DNA of 64,000 nucleotides, from assembly GCA_016714975.1 (NCBI GenBank), contig JADKBR010000021.1, forward strand, positions 124,001 to 188,000. The letters run 5' to 3'. Position numbers and translations under genes: made by a program. This document shows positions 20,797 through 30,857 of this stretch, in pieces. The notes beneath the pieces are model-generated. The model saw only the letters and a list, made by a program, of their open reading frames with translations. It made no database searches and was not told the origin of the DNA. The stretch comes from Candidatus Dechloromonas phosphorivorans (GTDB lineage Bacteria; Pseudomonadota; Gammaproteobacteria; Burkholderiales; Rhodocyclaceae). Each line of letters starts with the position of its first letter. The stretch's first letter is position 1.

Positions 20797-23127
20797 CTAT
20801 TTCCGGCTGGCCCGCAGCGGCTTGCCACGGCCTCCACGATTGCCGCGACAGAGTTCGAGGCGTTCGCCCTTTAGTCTACCGGCAACACCGTTGATGACCG
20901 GCACGACTTCCTCGAGCGCCGCCTTGCCGGGGCTGGCGTCGATCAGCTTGAGGCCGCGGCCCTTGGCCAGCAGGCGGATTTCCTCGACGCTGTAGACAAG
21001 CGCGCGGCCATCCCGGGTAATGCAGGCGACATCGCCTTCGGGTGCTGGTACGAAAACGACCGGGGCCTCGCCTTCTGCCAGCGTCATGAAGGCCTTGCCC
21101 GCCTTGCCGCGCGACAGCAGATCTTCCCCTTTGCAACGGAACCCGTAGCCGCCACTGGCAGCCACCAGATAGAGCTTCTCAGCCTGTACGGCCAGTGCCA
21201 GGCAGGACTTGCCGCCGACGACGAAGTCGGCGAGCGAGGTGGCGGGAACGCCATCGCCCTTGCCGCCGGGAATGTCGGAAGCGGGGATCGAGTAGGCGCG
21301 GCCCTTGGTGTCGAGCAGAATCAGGTGGTCGACCGTGCGGCAGGGCAGGCAGGCAAGCAGGCTGTCGCCGGAGCGGAAGGTGAGCTGGGTGGGGTCGATG
21401 TTGTGACCGGTGCGCGAACGCAGCCAGCCGTGCTTCGAGACGACCAGCGTGGTCGGCTCGTCGACGATGGAAACTGTCTTGGCGTCCGCCATCGTGACCT
21501 TCTCCGACGCTTCGATCAGCGTCCGCCGGTCGTCGCCATATTTCTTGGCATCAGCCCGGATTTCGCTGGCCACGCAGGCGCGCAGCGCTTCTTCCGAACT
21601 CAGCAGATGGTTCAATCCCGTGGCTTCATCGCGCAGCTTGGCCAGTTCCTCGCCGATCTTGATGCCTTCCAGCCGCGCCAACTGGCGCAGGCGGATTTCG
21701 AGGATGTCCTCGGCCTGGATGACTGACAGGTTGAAGTGCGCCATCAGATCGGCCCTGGGGTCGTCCGATTCTCGGATGACCTTGATGACGCGGTCGATGT
21801 CGAGCAGGATCGCCTGCCGCCCTTCGAGGATGTGGATGCGTTTCTCGGCGGCAGTCAGCCGGTGGCGCGTGCGGCGCTCGACGGTCGCCAGCCGGAACCG
21901 GCACCACTCGGCGACCATGCTGTGGAGCGACGCCTGGCGCGGCGTGCCGTTGACGCCGAGCACGGTCAGGTTGATTGCGGCATTGGTCTCTAGGCTGGTG
22001 TGGGCGAGCAGCAGGCGAACCAGGTCGTCCTGACCCTGGCGTGACGACGCCGGCTCGATAACCAGGCGGATGGCGTGTTCCTTGCCCGATTCGTCGCGCA
22101 CGCCGCTTTCCGAAATGGCCGAAAGGAAGGCGGCTTTCAGGTTGAGCTGTTCCGGCGAGAACACTTTCTTGCCGGCCTTTTCCCTGGCCACCGGATTGGA
22201 GCAGGCTTCGATTTCCGACATCACCGTCGCGGTCGAAACGCCCGGCGGCAGCTCGGTAATCACCAGCTTCCACTGGCCGCGCGCCAGATTCTCGATTTTC
22301 CAGCGGGCGCGGACGCGCAGGCTGCCGCGCCCGCTGCGATAAGTGGCGGCGATTTCCTCGGGCGTCGAAATGATTTGGGCACCACCGGGGTAATCGGGGC
22401 CGGGAATCAGCGCCAGCAGCTTGTCCTCGCTGAAATTCGGGTTCTTGACGAGGTTGACCGCGGCAGCGGCGATTTCGCGCAGGTTGTGGGCCGGAATCTC
22501 GGTCGCCATGCCGACCGCGATTCCCGAAGCGCCGTTGAGTAGCGCGAAGGGCAGGCGCGCCGGGAGCAGGGCCGGTTCGTCGTTGGCGCCGTCGTAGTTG
22601 GGCTTCCAGTCAACAGTGCCTTCGTCAAGTTCGGCGAGCAGCAGTTCGGCGATCGGCGTCAGGCGGGCTTCGGTGTAGCGCATGGCGGCGGCGTTGTCGC
22701 CGTCGCGCGAGCCGAAGTTGCCCTGGCCGTCGACGATCGGATAACGCAGGCTCCAGTTCTGGGCCATGCGCACCATCGCGTCGTAGACCGACGAGTCGCC
22801 GTGCGGGTGGTACTTGCCGATCACGTCGCCGACGACGCGCGCCGATTTGACGTGGCGCGGACTGCGGTAGAGGCCCATGCGATGCATCGCATAGAGGATG
22901 CGCCGCTGCACCGGCTTCTGGCCGTCGGCCGCCGAGGGCAGGGCGCGCCCGGTGACGACGCTCATCGCGTATTCGAGATAACGGCGCGCGGCGTAGTCGG
23001 CTGGTGAGGGAATGTCGTCGGCCGCGGAGCTGGCCGCGGGCGGCAGGGTCGGCGGCAATTCGGGCACAGCCGGCTCGCTGGCCTTCGACTTGGCGCCGGC
23101 GTCGAAGAGGTTCAGTTGATTGGCCAT
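20797..23127 (-). CDS. parC: DNA topoisomerase IV subunit A
   Basis: Decatenates daughter chromosomes together with ParE. The 776-residue protein has the catalytic Tyr151 in AAMRYTEARL and the quinolone-resistance region HPHGDSSVYDAMVRMAQ, with Asp in the position of E. coli Glu84. An N-terminal extension of about 35 residues, rich in Pro/Ala, precedes the conserved start of the domain. parE is not in this window. Confidence 0.96.
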   Translation of the reverse strand: MANQLNLFDAGAKSKASEPAVPELPPTLPPAASSAADDIPSPADYAARRYLEYAMSVVTGRALPSAADGQKPVQRRILYAMHRMGLYRSPRHVKSARVVGDVIGKYHPHGDSSVYDAMVRMAQNWSLRYPIVDGQGNFGSRDGDNAAAMRYTEARLTPIAELLLAELDEGTVDWKPNYDGANDEPALLPARLPFALLNGASGIAVGMATEIPAHNLREIAAAAVNLVKNPNFSEDKLLALIPGPDYPGGAQIISTPEEIAATYRSGRGSLRVRARWKIENLARGQWKLVITELPPGVSTATVMSEIEACSNPVAREKAGKKVFSPEQLNLKAAFLSAISESGVRDESGKEHAIRLVIEPASSRQGQDDLVRLLLAHTSLETNAAINLTVLGVNGTPRQASLHSMVAEWCRFRLATVERRTRHRLTAAEKRIHILEGRQAILLDIDRVIKVIRESDDPRADLMAHFNLSVIQAEDILEIRLRQLARLEGIKIGEELAKLRDEATGLNHLLSSEEALRACVASEIRADAKKYGDDRRTLIEASEKVTMADAKTVSIVDEPTTLVVSKHGWLRSRTGHNIDPTQLTFRSGDSLLACLPCRTVDHLILLDTKGRAYSIPASDIPGGKGDGVPATSLADFVVGGKSCLALAVQAEKLYLVAASGGYGFRCKGEDLLSRGKAGKAFMTLAEGEAPVVFVPAPEGDVACITRDGRALVYSVEEIRLLAKGRGLKLIDASPGKAALEEVVPVINGVAGRLKGERLELCRGNRGGRGKPLRASRK

Positions 23128-23423
23128 GGCAAGGATTTTCGCGGGCGAAGGGTCGGACTCGACCGGCTGTGCAGTGTGGCCGCGATCTTACCCCAGTCAG
23201 ATCAAGTCTGAACTTCTACATGACCGGAAAAATCCAGTTGACCGTGCAATCATGATTCCCTCACCCGAAGAAAGCGGTCTCGGAAGTTCTGGCAGATGAA
23301 GAGTTGCGCTACCGGCAAAGCAGCATCGAGAATGGCCGCCCATGCCCTACAATGGGCGTGAGTGGGCCACCGCCGGATATGCTCGCGCGGGGCCAAAATC
23401 CGTATTTTCTTGATGAGACCTCG
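23128..23423. promoter_or_regulatory. Divergent intergenic region parC/manC
   Basis: 296 bases separate the two divergent starts. The clearest structure is an inverted repeat CGCCCAT / ATGGGCG (23337-23343 and 23352-23358), with a TACAAT-like -10 hexamer (23348-23353) inside and at its edge, about 70 bases before manC. I see no good -35. It may be a manC promoter or operator. Confidence 0.35.
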
Positions 23424-24860
23424 ATGAAACTTCTTCCTGTTGTTCTCTCGGGTGGCTCCGGGACTCGCCTGTGGCCTCTGTCGCGTGAAAGGTATCCCAA
23501 GCAACTGTTGCCGCTTGTCGGTGAGCTTTCCATGCTGCAGGCGACTGTGGCGCGCCTTGACGGGATTCAAGGACTCCTTGAGCCTTTGATCGTCTGCAAT
23601 GAGGAGCACCGCTTCGTGGTCGCCGAACAGGTGCGTCTGCTGGGCAAGGAAGCTAGCATCATGCTTGAGCCGTTTGGCCGGAATACGGCGCCGGCGCTGA
23701 CCTTGGCCGCCTTGTGGGCGACGCGGGATAGCGGGGATCCGATACTGGTGGTGATGCCGGCCGATCATGTCATTGCTGAAGCCGGCATCTTTCGTGAGGC
23801 TGTCAGCAGGGCGGCTTCGCTCGCCGCTCAGGGAATGGCTGTAACGTTCGGGATCACGCCGGATTGCCCGGCAACCGGTTACGGATACATTCAGCGAGGT
23901 GGGCCGCTGAGTGGTGAGTCGGGTGCTTGTCATCTGGCCCGTTTTGTTGAAAAGCCGGATCGCGAAACGGCGCAGGAGTACCTGGATTCTGGCGATTTTC
24001 TCTGGAACAGCGGAATTTTTGTCATCCGTGCCTCAGTTTGGCTCTCTGCGCTGGCGACCTGCCGGCCGGATATTTTTGGGGTCTGCCAGGCGGCTCTGGC
24101 TGGAGCAACGGCGGACGGTGATTTTGTGCGCGTGGACCGGGCTTCCTTTGGCACGTGCCCGGCGGACTCGATCGACTATGCCGTGATGGAGCGGCTGACG
24201 ACCGGGCAAGCAGGTTTGCCGAAGGGTGCCGTGATCGCCCTCGCAGCCGGCTGGTCGGATGTCGGCACCTGGGATGCCCTGTGGAAGGCATTGCCGAAAG
24301 ATCAAGCGGGAAATGCGACGCGGGGGGATGTATTGCTTGAAGATTGCCGCGACACGCTGGTTTTTTCGGAAGGCCGGCTGGTTGCCTGCATTGGTCTCAG
24401 TAACATGGTGGTGGTGGAGACCGACGACGCGGTGCTGGTGGTGCATCAGGATTCGACCCAGGACGTTAAGAAAATTGTCGATCGGCTGAAAGCGGGGCAG
24501 CGTAGTGTTGCCCAGTGGCACCGCAAGGTCCATCGGCCATGGGGTTGGTACGACGGCGTGGATTCCGGTGAGCGCTTCCAGGTCAAGCGAATCGGTGTCA
24601 AACCGGGCGCATCGCTCTCGTTGCAAATGCACCATCATCGGGCGGAACACTGGATTGTCGTCAGCGGGACGGCCAGGGTAACGCGTGGCGACGAGGTGTT
24701 CCTGGTCTCGGAAAACCAGTCGACCTATATTCCGCTTGGCGTCAGGCACCGCCTGCAGAATCCGGGAATCGTCATGCTGGAGATGATCGAGGTGCAGTCC
24801 GGCAGTTACCTTGGCGAGGACGATATCGTTCGCTTCGAAGATACGTACGGGCGTAGCTGA
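23424..24860 (+). CDS. manC: Mannose-1-phosphate guanylyltransferase / mannose-6-phosphate isomerase
   Basis: Bifunctional enzyme making GDP-mannose precursors for exopolysaccharide. From the ATG at 23424 it has 478 residues, the usual length. The nucleotidyltransferase signature GGSGTRLWPLSRERYPKQ stands at the start and FVEKPD in the middle; the C-terminal cupin isomerase has QMHHHRAEHWIVVSGTA. The upstream in-frame start (23304) adds 40 unrelated residues. Its stop abuts the stop of the next gene on the other strand. Confidence 0.94.
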   Translation: MKLLPVVLSGGSGTRLWPLSRERYPKQLLPLVGELSMLQATVARLDGIQGLLEPLIVCNEEHRFVVAEQVRLLGKEASIMLEPFGRNTAPALTLAALWATRDSGDPILVVMPADHVIAEAGIFREAVSRAASLAAQGMAVTFGITPDCPATGYGYIQRGGPLSGESGACHLARFVEKPDRETAQEYLDSGDFLWNSGIFVIRASVWLSALATCRPDIFGVCQAALAGATADGDFVRVDRASFGTCPADSIDYAVMERLTTGQAGLPKGAVIALAAGWSDVGTWDALWKALPKDQAGNATRGDVLLEDCRDTLVFSEGRLVACIGLSNMVVVETDDAVLVVHQDSTQDVKKIVDRLKAGQRSVAQWHRKVHRPWGWYDGVDSGERFQVKRIGVKPGASLSLQMHHHRAEHWIVVSGTARVTRGDEVFLVSENQSTYIPLGVRHRLQNPGIVMLEMIEVQSGSYLGEDDIVRFEDTYGRS

Positions 24861-25232
24861 TCAGTCGAAGACCAGGGCGGCAGCCACCTTTCGCCCTTCG
24901 GCGGCGAGGATGTTGTAGGTCCGGCAGGCAGCCCGCAGGTCCATGACTTCCAGTCCGATACCCGCTGGTGCGAAGGGACGCATCAGGATGCCGGAGGGGA
25001 AGCGCAGGCGGCTTCCGGTACCGAGCAAGACAATTTCAGTGCCGAGTTGAAGCAGTCTCCGCATGTCGATTTCGGTGAGGCTCGCGGCTGTTGCAGTCGA
25101 CCAGTCCGGAATGATCGATTCCGGCAGTACGATCAGGTTTTTTGCATGTTTTTCGTTGTTGACCGCAACATAGTCGTCACCATACGCGGTAAACAAGTTG
25201 AGCCCGGCGCTATTGGAGAGATGAAGTTTCAC
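24861..25232 (-). CDS. Mth938-like domain protein (DUF498)
   Basis: A small protein of the Mth938/NDUFAF3-like fold. The family start (VKLHLSNSAGLNLFTAYGDD) begins at a GTG at 25232, giving 123 residues; the open frame further upstream, to 25514, would overlap alaC and has no family similarity. The block IVLLGTGSRLRFP is typical. Function is unknown in bacteria. Confidence 0.8.
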   Translation of the reverse strand: MKLHLSNSAGLNLFTAYGDDYVAVNNEKHAKNLIVLPESIIPDWSTATAASLTEIDMRRLLQLGTEIVLLGTGSRLRFPSGILMRPFAPAGIGLEVMDLRAACRTYNILAAEGRKVAAALVFD

Positions 25233-25328
25233 TGTGGTTTCTGACCGAAGAACTCGCCTAAATTGCGGTGCACCATGCGATGAAGTAGCATTATACCTTT
25301 TCGCCCGCGCACACTGGACTTGCCCGCC

Positions 25329-26513
25329 ATGAGAGATTTCCCCCGCATCGAGCGCCTGCCGCCCTACGTCTTCAACATCACCGGTGAGTTGAAGATGGCC
25401 GGTCGTCGGGCCGGGGAAGACATCATCGACATGAGCATGGGCAACCCGGACCAGCCGACGCCACAGCACATCACCGACAAGCTGGTCGAGGCGGCTTTGC
25501 GTGAGAACACCCATGGCTATTCCATCTCCAAAGGTATCCCCCGGCTGCGCAAGGCGATCTGCGACTGGTACAAGCGCCGCTACGATGTCGAATTCGACCC
25601 GGAATCCGAGGCCATCGTGACAATCGGTTCCAAGGAAGGCCTAGCCCACCTGATGCTGGCAACGCTGGACCGCGGCGATACGGTCCTGGTGCCGAACCCG
25701 AGCTATCCGATCCACATCTACGGCGCGATCATCGCCGGGGCGGACATTCGCTCGGTGCGCATGACGCCCGATGTCGACTTTTTCGACGAACTGCAGCGCG
25801 GCATCAAGGAATGCACGCCCAAGCCGAAGATGATGATTCTCGGCTTCCCGAGCAACCCGACGGCGCGCTGCGTCGAACTCGAGTTCTTCGAGCGCGTCAT
25901 TGCGCTGGCCAAACAGCATGACATACTTGTCGTCCATGACCTGGCCTATGCAGATATCGTCTTCGACGGCTGGAAGGCGCCTTCGATCATGCAGGTGCCG
26001 GGCGCGCGCGACGTCGCCGTCGAGTTCTTCACGATGTCGAAGAGCTACAATATGGCCGGCTGGCGCGTCGGCTACATGGTCGGCAACAAGGAGCTTGTCT
26101 CCGCGCTGGCGCGAATCAAGAGCTACCACGACTACGGCACCTTCACGCCGATCCAGGTGGCTTCGATTATCGCGCTCGATGGGGAGCAGGCTTGCGTCGA
26201 GGAAGTCCGGGTCATGTATCAAAACCGCCGCGACGTGCTGACCAGGGGCCTGCATGAGGCTGGATGGATGGTCGAGGTGCCGAAGGCGTCGATGTACATC
26301 TGGGCGAAGATTCCCGAAGCCTACGCCGCCATGGGGTCGCTGGAATTCGCCAAGAAGCTGCTGGCGGAGGCCAGGGTGGCCGTCTCGCCGGGGGTCGGTT
26401 TCGGCGAATATGGCGACGACCACGTCCGCTTTGCGCTGATCGAGAATGAAGCGCGGACGCGGCAGGCGATTCGCGGCATCAAGGACATGTTCCGGAAGGA
26501 CGGATTGCTTTGA
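25329..26513 (+). CDS. alaC: Alanine transaminase, AlaC type
   Basis: Class I/II PLP aminotransferase, probably glutamate-pyruvate transaminase. 394 residues from the ATG at 25329 (an in-frame TTG at 25320 is possible). It has IIDMSMGNPDQPTP near the start, the PLP lysine in TMSKSYNMAGWRVGY and the C-terminal RFALIENEARTRQAIRGI. It overlaps alaA by one base of the ATGA type, and hom follows, so the three form an amino-acid operon. Confidence 0.9.
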   Translation: MRDFPRIERLPPYVFNITGELKMAGRRAGEDIIDMSMGNPDQPTPQHITDKLVEAALRENTHGYSISKGIPRLRKAICDWYKRRYDVEFDPESEAIVTIGSKEGLAHLMLATLDRGDTVLVPNPSYPIHIYGAIIAGADIRSVRMTPDVDFFDELQRGIKECTPKPKMMILGFPSNPTARCVELEFFERVIALAKQHDILVVHDLAYADIVFDGWKAPSIMQVPGARDVAVEFFTMSKSYNMAGWRVGYMVGNKELVSALARIKSYHDYGTFTPIQVASIIALDGEQACVEEVRVMYQNRRDVLTRGLHEAGWMVEVPKASMYIWAKIPEAYAAMGSLEFAKKLLAEARVAVSPGVGFGEYGDDHVRFALIENEARTRQAIRGIKDMFRKDGLL

Positions 26514-27739
26514 TGAAGCCAGTCAGGAAGTCGGCAAAACTCGCCAACGTCTGCTACGACATCCGCGGCCCCGTGCTGCAGAAAGCCAGGCAGATGGAGG
26601 AGGAGGGTCACAAGATCATCAAGCTGAACATCGGCAATCTGGCCGCCTTCGGCTTCGATTCACCCGAGGAAATCCAGCAGGACATCATCCGCAACCTCCC
26701 CAGTGCCGCCGGCTATACCGATTCGAAGGGAATCTTTTCCGCGCGCAAGGCAATCATGCATTACTGCCAGCAGAAGCGCATCAAGGGTGTGACGCTGGAA
26801 GACATCTATGTCGGCAACGGTGTCTCGGAACTCATCGCCATGGCGATGAATGCGCTGCTCAACGATGGCGACGAAGTGCTCGTTCCGGCGCCGGATTATC
26901 CGCTGTGGACGGCGGCGATCAGCCTTTCCGGCGGGACACCGAAGCACTACCTGTGCGACGAGAACAATGGCTGGCTGCCCGACCTCGCCGACATTCGCAG
27001 CAAGATCAATCGGCGAACGCGAGCCATCGTTGTCATCAATCCCAACAATCCGACCGGTGCGCTCTACCCCGATGAGTTGCTCCGGGAAATCATCGACATT
27101 GCCCGCAAGCACCAGCTCATCATCTATTCAGACGAGATTTACGACAAGGTCCTTTACGACGGTGCCAAGCACACGGCGATCGCGTCACTTTCGGAAGATG
27201 TGCTGACCATCACCTTCAATGGCTTGTCGAAAAACTACCGCTCCTGCGGTTATCGAGCCGGCTGGCTGGTGGTTTCCGGCGACAAACGGCATGCCCAGGA
27301 CTACATCGAAGGACTCGACATGCTGGCGTCGATGCGCCTGTGCGCCAACGCGCCGGGGCAGCATGGCATCCAGACGGCGCTTGGCGGTTACCAGAGCATC
27401 GACGACCTGGTCGCCGAGGGCGGACGCATGCGGCGCCAGCGCGATGTGGCTTACGAACTGCTCAGTGCCATCCCCGGCGTCACCTGTGTCAAGCCCAAGG
27501 CCACCCTGTACTTGTTTCCCCGCCTCGATCCCAAAGTCTATCCGATCAAAGATGACCAGCAGTTCATTTCCGAGCTGCTGCAGGAGGAAAAGGTTCTTCT
27601 GGTTCAGGGCAGCGGCTTCAACTGGCCGCATCCCGATCATTTCCGCCTGGTTTTCCTGCCGCACGAGGACGACCTGCGGGAGGCAATCGGCCGCATCGCC
27701 CGATTTCTTGAAAATTATCGTAAACGTTACTCAACCTGA
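26513..27739 (+). CDS. alaA: PLP-dependent aminotransferase, AlaA-like
   Basis: Second alanine/valine-type aminotransferase, 408 residues from the ATG overlapping the alaC stop. Visible are KLNIGNLAAFGFDSPEE, the Asp/Tyr pair in YSDEIYDKVLYDG and the PLP lysine in GLSKNYRSCGYRAGW. It resembles E. coli AlaA (YfbQ). Having two alanine-type transaminases in one operon gives likely redundancy in pyruvate-alanine exchange. Confidence 0.9.
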   Translation: MKPVRKSAKLANVCYDIRGPVLQKARQMEEEGHKIIKLNIGNLAAFGFDSPEEIQQDIIRNLPSAAGYTDSKGIFSARKAIMHYCQQKRIKGVTLEDIYVGNGVSELIAMAMNALLNDGDEVLVPAPDYPLWTAAISLSGGTPKHYLCDENNGWLPDLADIRSKINRRTRAIVVINPNNPTGALYPDELLREIIDIARKHQLIIYSDEIYDKVLYDGAKHTAIASLSEDVLTITFNGLSKNYRSCGYRAGWLVVSGDKRHAQDYIEGLDMLASMRLCANAPGQHGIQTALGGYQSIDDLVAEGGRMRRQRDVAYELLSAIPGVTCVKPKATLYLFPRLDPKVYPIKDDQQFISELLQEEKVLLVQGSGFNWPHPDHFRLVFLPHEDDLREAIGRIARFLENYRKRYST

Positions 27740-27752
27740 GCAAATTCCGAAA

Positions 27753-29063
27753 ATGAAACCTATCAATGTTGGCCTCATCGGCATCGGCACCGTCGGTGGT
27801 GGCACCTGGACCGTTCTCAACCGCAATGCTGAGGAGATTACCCGGCGTGCCGGGCGCCCGATTCGCATCACAGCCGTCGCCGACCGGGATGTCGAACTCA
27901 CCAAGAAGATTACCGCAGGTGCCGCTCGCGTGACCGACGATCCCTTCGCGCTGGTCAACGACCCGGAAATCGACATCATCGTTGAACTGATCGGTGGCTA
28001 CACTGTTGCCAAGGACGTGGTGATGCAGTCCATCGCCAACGGCAAGCATGTGGTGACGGCCAACAAGGCGCTGCTTGCCTTGCATGGCACAGAAATCTTT
28101 ACCGCCGCCCAGGAGAAGGGCGTCATGGTCGCCTTCGAAGCGGCTGTTGCCGGCGGTATCCCGATCATCAAGGCGTTGCGCGAAGGCCTGACCGCCAACC
28201 GCATCGAATGGGCGGCCGGCATCATCAACGGCACGACCAACTTCATTCTGTCAGAAATGCGCGACAAGGGCCTGTCCTTCGACGACGTGCTCAAGGAAGC
28301 CCAGCGCCTCGGTTATGCTGAAGCCGATCCGACTTTTGACATCGAGGGCGTGGATGCTGCGCATAAAGCGACGCTGATTTCCGCTATTGCTTTTGGCATT
28401 CCGGTGCAGTTCGACAAGGCCTACATCGAGGGCATCACTAAGCTTGAAGCGTCGGACATCAAGTACGCCGAGCAACTCGGCTATCGCATCAAGCTGCTCG
28501 GCATCGCCAAGCGCCGCAGCAATGGCGTGGAACTGCGTGTCCATCCGACCTTGATCCCGGCCAAGCGCTTGCTGGCTAACGTCGAGGGAGCGATGAATGC
28601 CGTCATGGTCAAGGGCGACGCCGTCGGCACTACGCTCTACTATGGCAAGGGGGCCGGGGCCGAGCCGACCGCGTCATCCGTGATTGCCGATCTGGTCGAC
28701 GTCACCCGTCTGGCCACGGCCGACGCCGCGCACCGCGTCCCGCACCTTGCCTTCCAGCCAGATGCCATGTCCACGTTGCCGATTCTGCCCATGAGTGAAG
28801 TCGAGACCGGCAACTACCTGCGCCTGCGGGTCGAGGACAGGCCGGGTGTGCTGGCCGACGTGACCCGGATTCTGGCCGACCAGGGCATCTCGATCGACGC
28901 CATGCTGCAGCGTGAGCCGGCGGAAGGCGAGGGTGAAGCCGACATCATTATCCTGACCCACGTTTGCAAGGAGAGCTGTGCCGATACGGCGATCGCAAGG
29001 ATTGAGGCACTGCCCGCCCAGAAAGGCAAGGTCAAGCGCATTCGTCTTGAAGAACTGCAGTAG
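27753..29063 (+). CDS. hom: Homoserine dehydrogenase
   Basis: Reduces aspartate semialdehyde to homoserine for Thr/Met synthesis. From the ATG at 27753 it has 436 residues; the frame is open much further upstream, but that part lies out of frame within alaA. NAD(P) fold GLIGIGTVGGG, catalytic region around EGVDAAHKATLISAIAFG, and a C-terminal ACT domain (RLRVEDRPGVLADVTRILAD) for allosteric control. Unlike many betaproteobacteria, no thrC follows; a terminator does. Confidence 0.95.
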   Translation: MKPINVGLIGIGTVGGGTWTVLNRNAEEITRRAGRPIRITAVADRDVELTKKITAGAARVTDDPFALVNDPEIDIIVELIGGYTVAKDVVMQSIANGKHVVTANKALLALHGTEIFTAAQEKGVMVAFEAAVAGGIPIIKALREGLTANRIEWAAGIINGTTNFILSEMRDKGLSFDDVLKEAQRLGYAEADPTFDIEGVDAAHKATLISAIAFGIPVQFDKAYIEGITKLEASDIKYAEQLGYRIKLLGIAKRRSNGVELRVHPTLIPAKRLLANVEGAMNAVMVKGDAVGTTLYYGKGAGAEPTASSVIADLVDVTRLATADAAHRVPHLAFQPDAMSTLPILPMSEVETGNYLRLRVEDRPGVLADVTRILADQGISIDAMLQREPAEGEGEADIIILTHVCKESCADTAIARIEALPAQKGKVKRIRLEELQ

Positions 29064-29085
29064 GCGGTTCTGCGCCTCGGTCTGC

Positions 29086-29112
29086 AAACGGGGGCCTTGG
29101 CCCCCGTTTTTG
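29086..29112 (+). terminator. Rho-independent terminator after hom
   Basis: ACGGGGGCC pairs with GGCCCCCGT across TT, followed by a run of five T. It closes the alaC-alaA-hom operon. Confidence 0.9.
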
Positions 29113-29198
29113 TGGGGGATTGCCGAGATGCATCAAGGAAAGCCGAAAGCGCGCGCACCAGAATCAGCCTTCCCGTTCGCGATCTCTGAGGAGCCACC

Positions 29199-29465
29199 AT
29201 GCAACCCGTTCATGCCTGTAACCACACAACCCCGGAAGCGCTTTATCCGTTCGATGCGCGCGGCATTGCCAAGCGTTTTCGTCATGCTGCCATCTTTGGC
29301 GCACTGGATGCGCTGATTCCGGGCGAAACCATGCGCTTTTGCAACGATCACGACCCGCTGCCGCTGCTGGCCCAGTTGCAGGCCCGTTACGGCGAGCGCC
29401 TGAACATCGAGTACAGGCAACGCGAACCGGGTGCCATCGTGATCGACTTTGCCATTGTGACCTGA
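29199..29465 (+). CDS. DUF2249 domain protein
   Basis: An 88-residue protein of the TusA-like DUF2249 family (start of domain at LYPFDARGIAKRFRHAAIFGAL, later block MRFCNDHDPLPLLAQLQARYG). GGAG lies seven bases upstream of the ATG. Family members often sit beside denitrification or NO-related genes. The membrane protein that follows starts directly after its stop, so the two are co-translated. Confidence 0.85.
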   Translation: MQPVHACNHTTPEALYPFDARGIAKRFRHAAIFGALDALIPGETMRFCNDHDPLPLLAQLQARYGERLNIEYRQREPGAIVIDFAIVT

Positions 29466-30611
29466 TTGCTGACCACCGCGAGCCTCACCCTCGTTGCGCT
29501 TTTCTGCAGCGCTGCGCTTGCTTTGAGCGGAATGGGCTCGCCGCCGGCCGTGGCGCATCTGGCGTTTGCGGTCGCGATCTTGCCGTTGATTCTTGCGGCG
29601 ATTAGCCATTTTGTCCCGGTGCTGACGCGAACCGGCGATCCCGCGCCGGCGATCTCCCGTTTGCCATTCGCCGCCCAAGTTGCCGGACTGGCCGCGGTTC
29701 TGGCGATGCAGGGGACAGTTCCGCGCTGGCTCCTGCCGCTGGCCGCTGCGGTCGACATCGTTTTGGCCGGTCTTTTGCTCGACTGGGCCGCAAGCCGGGC
29801 GCGCGCCGCACTGGATTCGCCCCATCCGGGCTGGCGCTGGTATGGCGCAGCGCTGGGCTGCCTGATGATGGCCTTGCTGGCGGTTCTGCTGATGGAAATC
29901 TGTCCCGCGTACCGGAACGCATTGCGCATTTTTCACTTGCATCTCAACGTACTCGGCCTGGTCGGACTGGCAGCACTCGGAACCTTGCCGGTCCTCTTGC
30001 CGACGGCGCTCCAGATGCGCGATCCAGAATCTGGCAGTTGGCTGCGCCGCCAGCTCTGGCTGGTTGCCGGAGGGGCGCTGGTGGTTGCCACCGGTGCCGC
30101 AGTCGCCTGGGAATTTGCCGTGGCGGGCGCGGCTCTGATGATGGTCGCCGGGCTCGGTCTGCTCAGCCAATGGATCAGGCGCTTCGGAATCGGTCAATTG
30201 CTCGGCGACGGGGTTTCGGCATCACTCCTGGCCGCGCTGCTTGGCTTGTGCTTGACGCTCGTGGCCGGTGTCGCTCACGGAACTGGTTTGTCCGCGGCCC
30301 GGCCTGACCTGCTTGTTTGGAGTGTCGCCTTTCTGCTGCCACTGGTCAGCGGGGCGCTGAGCCAGTTGCTACCGGTCTGGCGCTGGCCGGGGCCGGTAAC
30401 TCCGGCGCGCCTCCAGATGCGCCAGAAGCTCGCCGCCAATGGTCGCTGGCGGAGTGGTTTGTGGCTCGCTTCGGGCGGCGCATTCCTCGCAGGCCTGGAT
30501 GCCGCCGCGAGTTTCATGCTGGCCAGCGGTTTATTGCTCTTCGCTGCCAGTCTGCTGCAGGCCGTGCGCGTATCGCACCCCTTGGCCCAAGAGCACGTCG
30601 AGGGTGGTTGA
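29466..30611 (+). CDS. Polytopic membrane protein with conserved histidines
   Basis: About 381 residues beginning at a TTG immediately after the DUF2249 stop, with about ten to twelve hydrophobic helices. Histidines occur at helix ends in AAISHFVPVL, FHLHLNVLGLVG and VAGVAHGTG, a pattern seen in NnrS-like and haem-copper-oxidase-like membrane proteins. I infer a haem- or metal-binding membrane protein linked to NO/nitrite metabolism through its DUF2249 partner; the exact family is uncertain. Confidence 0.65.
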   Translation: MLTTASLTLVALFCSAALALSGMGSPPAVAHLAFAVAILPLILAAISHFVPVLTRTGDPAPAISRLPFAAQVAGLAAVLAMQGTVPRWLLPLAAAVDIVLAGLLLDWAASRARAALDSPHPGWRWYGAALGCLMMALLAVLLMEICPAYRNALRIFHLHLNVLGLVGLAALGTLPVLLPTALQMRDPESGSWLRRQLWLVAGGALVVATGAAVAWEFAVAGAALMMVAGLGLLSQWIRRFGIGQLLGDGVSASLLAALLGLCLTLVAGVAHGTGLSAARPDLLVWSVAFLLPLVSGALSQLLPVWRWPGPVTPARLQMRQKLAANGRWRSGLWLASGGAFLAGLDAAASFMLASGLLLFAASLLQAVRVSHPLAQEHVEGG

Positions 30612-30857
30612 ACTCTGTATGGCAACAGCTTGCGCAAACATCGCAAACCGCAGGGGGAATCCTCTTACATTCAATGAGGTATTACAGGGGCCTTAAACTG
30701 CGCTGAATTAGCGTCCGCTCTTGAGTCTTGTCGAGAGGCAACAACGACGTTGCTGGAAGCGTTTGCCCAGGACGACGGGAGGCCTGGGGAAGCTCGGTCA
30801 AGATTCCGTGCAGTTCAATACCCAGAAAAAACCTTGAGCGGCGATTTCGATGGCTTG

